Source: Dermatophagoides farinae (Eukaryota > Arthropoda > Arachnida > Sarcoptiformes > Pyroglyphidae). From it: DNA of 64,000 nt. The stretch is from assembly GCF_024713945.1 (NCBI RefSeq), contig NC_134682.1:4875001-4939000 (forward strand), in the 5' to 3' direction. This document shows, one piece after another, positions 62,801-64,000 of this stretch (the first letter of the stretch is position 1; each line of letters begins with the position of its first letter). The translations under genes were made by a program, and so were the position numbers. The notes below the pieces were generated by a model that worked only from the letters and a program-made list of their open reading frames with translations, was not told the DNA's origin and ran no database searches.

Positions 62801-64000
62801 CATCTTTGATTTCAAATGATGATTATGATTTTTTTTCTGGTTTTTTTAAACATAAAATTTTTTTAAATTTTCAAACAATTATAACAATGATGATCATTAT
62901 TCATGAATTTTTTTCTGGGTTTATTTTTTTTTTGTCAATTATTTTTCTTTAAAAAAATGAATGACTGATGATTCTTAATAACAACGAAAATGAAATGAAT
63001 TTTGTTGAAAAATTCTCGTTAAAATTTTTCATTTCATTTCATTTTTTGGCAACGAATTTTTTTTGTTTTGGATAAAAATGGAGATGATAATCATCATCAT
63101 CATTGATGAAGATTTTCTGTTGGGTGATCCGTCAATCTAATTGTCATCATTCCATTTAGACTTAACAGTGCACGTGAACGTGAATATTTTTGTTCAATGA
63201 AATTTCTTTATTTTCTCCACTTTTCTTTTCTTTTGAGCGAGTGTGTGTGTGTCGCCAATATATATGATGAAATTCCAATGAATTGCCATGATGAGATCAT
63301 CATCTTTGTCGATATACATTGTGTTGCCATGTGTGTGTGTTAGCGTGTGTGCCATTCGCATGTCATTACAGTATTGGACACATACGAATCCATCATGGTT
63401 CAAAGGTCAACTGTTTTTTCTTTTGACGTTGTTTCTTATTGAACATTTTTAAAATTTATTAATCTTTTTTTTTTCTTTCGAGAAAAAAATTTATTTTGTT
63501 TTTCGAAAAACAAATTCTTCATCACCATCATGGTTGTCATCGTTTCTCATTTCGAAATTCATTCAAAGAATGAAAAATTATTGACGCTTACTGTGTGCCA
63601 GTGATGTTCATGTGATACATCATTTTGCTTGTGATTGTCACACAGATTGATTCATTCTTGAATTTTCAGAAAATTTGTTGCTATTTGATGAGAATTTGAT
63701 TGAGGCAAATTATATTCTTGTTATATTACACTAGCACACAATGTGATTCTTTAATTGTTTTTTTTTGTTTGAAAATTAAAACTTGAAATTGAATAACAAT
63801 CATAATCATCACTCCGAGATTCATTAATTAATGGCAATATTTTCGAAATAAAACGAAATGAAATAAGAAATGAACCGAACCGAACCGAATCAACAACAGC
63901 CCATTCATCATTTATTTATCCATTGCCATAGCAAAACAACAAACGAATGAAGAAATGAAAATGTGTCATTCTAAACGAAACATTCTTAATTGTCAAGTTT
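56822..64000. other. Gene-free, repeat-rich right end
   Basis: No gene is supportable over 7.2 kb. The region has GAT/CAT runs (58871-58894), an ACTA tetranucleotide run (58376-58395), GT tracts (58740-58757), poly-T/A runs and an 18-bp palindrome at 61136-61153. The longest open frame (59124-59510) has no recognisable features. Small exons of a gene extending beyond the window cannot be excluded. Confidence 0.45.
58376..58395 (+). repeat. (ACTA)n tetranucleotide repeat
   Basis: Five ACTA units in a row. Confidence 0.75.

Noticed and set aside
63120-63200. A short plus-strand stretch after a TTTAG (RLNSAREREYF) resembling part of a bHLH basic region
   Set aside because: The following residues do not continue the motif, there is no partner exon, and the match is only a few residues long.

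Overview
The window is AT-rich eukaryotic DNA, most likely from an astigmatid mite of the house-dust-mite group (Dermatophagoides or a close relative). That is an inference. It rests on tandem papain-family protease genes whose VTPIR-x-Q-x-x-CGSC block resembles mite group 1 allergens, on short helical secreted proteins of the group 5/21 type, on a repeated secreted-protein domain that I know from mite 'DFP2-like' annotations, on uniformly tiny introns (about 55-95 bp, GT..AG), and on dense microsatellites.

Layout. 1-3.5 kb: no gene. 3.7-5.0 kb (+): glycine-rich secreted protein with the DFP2-like domain. 5.4-7.0 kb (-): secreted precursor with tandem 74-residue units separated by furin-type basic sites, interrupted by one in-frame stop. 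7.4-7.9 kb (-): small secreted helical protein. 8.6-15.5 kb (-): four cysteine protease genes in one orientation, each with an extra N-terminal exon. 15.6-16.2 kb (-): another small secreted helical protein. 17.4-18.4 kb (+): three-exon DRAM/Frag1-type membrane protein. 18.35-23.99 kb: a 2.0-kb direct duplication whose copies flank a truncated Ty1/copia element (LTR, primer site, gag, protease motif). 24.0-32.7 kb: no gene. 32.8-34.8 kb (-): two four-exon DFP2-like paralogues. 34.9-54.5 kb: gene desert packed with simple repeats and hairpin-forming sequences. 54.5-56.7 kb (-): two-exon gene of about 720 codons of unknown function with an apparent one-base frameshift near its end. 56.8-64 kb: no gene recognised.

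How the genes fit together. The left 16 kb is a locus of secreted proteins. Three small genes share a very short first exon that stops inside the signal peptide at a phase-1 intron. The proteases share all-phase-0 introns and arose by tandem duplication that included their 5' flanks. A digestive, salivary or cuticular role is plausible for the locus but cannot be read from the sequence. The points most worth checking are the unusual protease pro-region, the basic-site precursor with its disrupted third repeat, and the copia-centred duplication, which may be biological or an assembly artefact.
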